Below are positions 25,371 to 27,306 of a DNA stretch of 27,306 nt, piece after piece; within the stretch, counting starts at the first letter, position 1, and each line of letters starts with the position of its first letter. The position numbers and the translations under genes were made by a program. Origin of the DNA: an uncultured Bacteroidota bacterium (GTDB taxonomy: Bacteria; Bacteroidota; Bacteroidia; Flavobacteriales; Flavobacteriaceae); assembly GCA_902517365.1 (NCBI GenBank), contig CABYCA010000006.1:1-27306 (forward strand), in the 5' to 3' direction. The notes beneath the pieces were generated by a model, which did no database searches, was not told the DNA's origin, and saw only the letters and a program-made list of their open reading frames with translations.

Positions 25371-27242
25371 TTATCGACCCATCTTAACAAGCAGAACACT
25401 AATGTCGCTAGGATTAATACCGCTAATTCTTGATGCTTGAGAAAGTGTGGATGGTCTAATTTTATTTAATTTTTCTTTTGCTTCATGGGATAGGGAAGCT
25501 AAGGGATCATAATCGAAATTATCTGGAATCTTAATATCTTCTAATCTTTGAAGTTTGTCGGCGTTTGCCTTCTCTTTTTCTATGTAACCTTTATATTTTA
25601 TTTGAATCTCCGTCTGATCTAAAACTTCATTGTCTAGTTTATTTTCTTGAATATAATTTTCAACAGTGGCCAATTTTCTTATATCCTGCTGCTTAACATT
25701 AGGCCTTGAATATATTTTATCTATTTTTCCTTTCTGTGGCACAGGTTCATAGTTTACTGATTTTAGAATTTTATTAACCTCGTCTAACTCAAAGCTTGTT
25801 TCATTAAGAAACTTAACAAAGCCCTGTACTTCTTCGTTTTTCTTTTGAACTCGGTCATATCTTTCCTCCTTTGCTAATCCGATTTTGAATGATTTCTCTG
25901 TTAGTCGAATATCTGCATTGTCTTGCCTAAGAAGAGTCCTGTATTCTGCTCGCGACGTAAACATTCTATACGGCTCCTCTGTACCTTTTGTAATTAAATC
26001 ATCAATCAAAACACCTATATAGGCTTGACTCCTTGTTAATATTAATGGCTCTTTTTCAAATACTTTAGAAACAGCATTAATACCTGCCATTAAACCTTGT
26101 GCTGCAGCCTCTTCGTAGCCAGTTGTACCATTAATCTGTCCAGCAAAAAATAAATTTTTTATTAACTTGGTTTCAAGAGTAAGAGTTAATTGAGTTGGCG
26201 GAAAATAATCATACTCTATAGCGTACCCCGGTCTAAAAAACTTAACATTTTCAAAACCTTTAATTTTTTTGATAGCAGCATATTGAACATCTTCTGGCAT
26301 TGAAGTTGAAAACCCGTTGACATATACTTCTACAGTGTTTTCTCCCTCTGGCTCTACAAATATTTGATGTCTGTCCTTTTCTGCAAACCTATGTATTTTA
26401 TCCTCTATTGAAGGGCAGTACCTTGGGCCTGTACTGCTTATACTACCGTTAAACATGGGTGATCGATCAAAAGATTCAGACATAATACCATGGACCTCGC
26501 TATTTGTATAAGTTATATGACAGCTTATCTGATCCTTTAGGGGTTGAATACTTTCGAGATAACTAAATTTGGATGGGTTCTTATCACCTGGTTGCTCCTC
26601 CATAACGCTATAATCTAATGTTCTTCCGTCGACTCTTGGCGGGGTTCCTGTTTTCATTCGACCAGATTTAAAACCATAAGACTCGAGGTCAGCCGTAATA
26701 CCTGTAGAAGACTTTTCTCCGACCCTTCCTCCGCCGAAATTTTTATCGCCAACATGTATTAATCCATTTAAAAATGTTCCATTTGTTAAAATGACAGACT
26801 GAGAATATATTTTATTACCCAGGCCTGTAACCACTCCTTTAATTGTGTTTTTTTCTACAATTAAACCAACAACCATGTCCTGATAAAAATCAAGGTTTGG
26901 CGTGTTCTCTAGCATCTCTCGCCATTTGAGAGCGAATTTAGCTCTATCTGATTGAGCCCTTGGACTCCACATTGCAGGTCCTTTTGATTTATTGAGCATT
27001 TTAAACTGTATGGCTGTTAAGTCTGAAACGACCCCACTGTAACCGCCAAGAGCGTCTATTTCTCGAACAATTTGGCCTTTGGCAATGCCCCCCATTGCTG
27101 GATTACATGACATTTGCCCAATAGTTTGCAGATTCATCGTTACTAAAAGTGTTTTAGCACCTAAGTTTGCAGCGGCAGCTGCAGCCTCTGCACCTGCATG
27201 ACCACCACCTACAACAATAACATCATATTTAGATTCAAACAT
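25371..27242 (-). CDS. mnmG: tRNA uridine 5-carboxymethylaminomethyl modification enzyme MnmG
   Basis: This FAD-binding enzyme works with MnmE to modify wobble U34 of tRNAs. It has 623 aa. I chose the ATG at 27242 (MFESKYDVIVVGGGHAGAEA). A TTG at 27269 would only add residues translated from the parS site and the ybeY end. Motifs seen are VVGGGHAGAEAA (FAD), CNPAMGGIAKGQIVREIDALGG, GTFLNGLIHVG and the C-terminal helical tail with LSQASRISGINPSDISVLL. The gene is flanked by two parS-like sites. Confidence 0.97.
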   Translation of the reverse strand: MFESKYDVIVVGGGHAGAEAAAAAANLGAKTLLVTMNLQTIGQMSCNPAMGGIAKGQIVREIDALGGYSGVVSDLTAIQFKMLNKSKGPAMWSPRAQSDRAKFALKWREMLENTPNLDFYQDMVVGLIVEKNTIKGVVTGLGNKIYSQSVILTNGTFLNGLIHVGDKNFGGGRVGEKSSTGITADLESYGFKSGRMKTGTPPRVDGRTLDYSVMEEQPGDKNPSKFSYLESIQPLKDQISCHITYTNSEVHGIMSESFDRSPMFNGSISSTGPRYCPSIEDKIHRFAEKDRHQIFVEPEGENTVEVYVNGFSTSMPEDVQYAAIKKIKGFENVKFFRPGYAIEYDYFPPTQLTLTLETKLIKNLFFAGQINGTTGYEEAAAQGLMAGINAVSKVFEKEPLILTRSQAYIGVLIDDLITKGTEEPYRMFTSRAEYRTLLRQDNADIRLTEKSFKIGLAKEERYDRVQKKNEEVQGFVKFLNETSFELDEVNKILKSVNYEPVPQKGKIDKIYSRPNVKQQDIRKLATVENYIQENKLDNEVLDQTEIQIKYKGYIEKEKANADKLQRLEDIKIPDNFDYDPLASLSHEAKEKLNKIRPSTLSQASRISGINPSDISVLLVKMGR

Positions 27243-27306
27243 CCTGATTTGTTTCACGTGAAACTGCAAATATAAACTCTTCTTCCATTTTTCTCATAGT
27301 AGCCTT
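27235..27306 (-). CDS. ybeY: C-terminal end of a protein, probably YbeY endoribonuclease (5' cut by window)
   Basis: An open frame runs in from the window edge and ends with TGA at 27235-27237, giving the tail KATMRKMEEEFIFAVSRETN plus QDV. The MRKMEEEF stretch and the gene order before mnmG are what I would expect for the end of YbeY, a 16S rRNA maturation enzyme, in Flavobacteriia. This is a short tail, so the call is moderate. The frame reads through the parS site (codons for VSRET) and its stop overlaps the mnmG start by 8 nt. Confidence 0.55.
   Translation of the reverse strand, partial: KATMRKMEEEFIFAVSRETNQDV
27250..27265. promoter_or_regulatory. parS-like ParB-binding site, at mnmG start
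   Basis: The sequence TGTTTCACGTGAAACT differs by one terminal base from the canonical parS 16-mer TGTTTCACGTGAAACA. Its inner 14 bp, GTTTCACGTGAAAC, are a perfect palindrome. The site lies within the end of the upstream coding frame (probable ybeY), 8 nt before the mnmG ATG. The match is seen directly; ParB binding is inferred. Confidence 0.85.

Noticed and set aside
27243..27269. TTG at 27269 as an upstream start of mnmG (adds MQFHVKQIR)
   Set aside because: The extension is mostly the translation of the parS site; the family's usual N-terminus begins at MFESKYD, and an ATG is present at 27242.

Overview
The window looks like chromosomal DNA from a streamlined, AT-rich member of the Bacteroidota, most likely a marine Flavobacteriia. 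Three things point there. Several families are largely confined to the phylum (HU-CCDC81/SPOR, DUF4292, DUF4837, DUF4254, DUF6427/DUF6341-like, bacterial GH3). The ATP synthase cluster runs atpB-E-F-H-A-G and lacks atpD/atpC. Many starts have no Shine-Dalgarno sequence, and several are preceded by the Bacteroidota -7 box TAnnTTTG. No insertion sequence, phage gene, CRISPR array, tRNA or rRNA was seen. No gap between genes exceeds about 120 bases.

Layout. 1-3598: recA (5' end outside the window), a convergent plsC acyltransferase, then trpS and a HU-CCDC81/SPOR envelope protein. 3595-6590 (minus): sugar nucleotidyltransferase, DUF4292 lipoprotein and an EnvC-like coiled-coil protein with a degenerate LytM domain. 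6641-12147 (minus): bactofilin, AtpI-like protein and atpBEFHAG. 12230-12511 (plus): a lone 2Fe-2S ferredoxin. 12492-15113 (minus): DUF6427 membrane protein, DUF4254 and a GT9 heptosyltransferase-like enzyme, each overlapping the next. 15150-15383 (plus): a small membrane protein. 15375-20972 (minus): a tightly packed M23 peptidase - GH3 - GT4 - pyruvyltransferase - purD operon. 21087-21239 (plus): tatA. 21245-23406 (minus): pgk and a coupled DUF4837 lipoprotein. 23455-24552 (plus): DNA polymerase III delta'. 24549-27306 (minus): the 3' end of a probable ybeY, mnmG and a SAM methyltransferase.

The clearest signal beyond ordinary genes is a pair of near-consensus parS sites (chromosome-segregation ParB sites) on either side of mnmG, at 25354-25369 and 27250-27265. 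They suggest that the right end of the window lies in the origin-proximal segregation domain, although no dnaA, parAB or DnaA-box cluster is visible.

Other points are the compression of the sequence (five convergent pairs whose coding regions overlap, with no room for terminators), promoters placed almost on the start codon, and a 12-bp palindrome shared by the divergent pgk and holB promoters. The functional themes are envelope building (peptidoglycan hydrolases and their activator, lipoproteins, glycosyltransferases, bactofilin), energy (ATP synthase, pgk), and housekeeping (recA, trpS, purD, holB, mnmG). I found no clear new defence or metabolic system.
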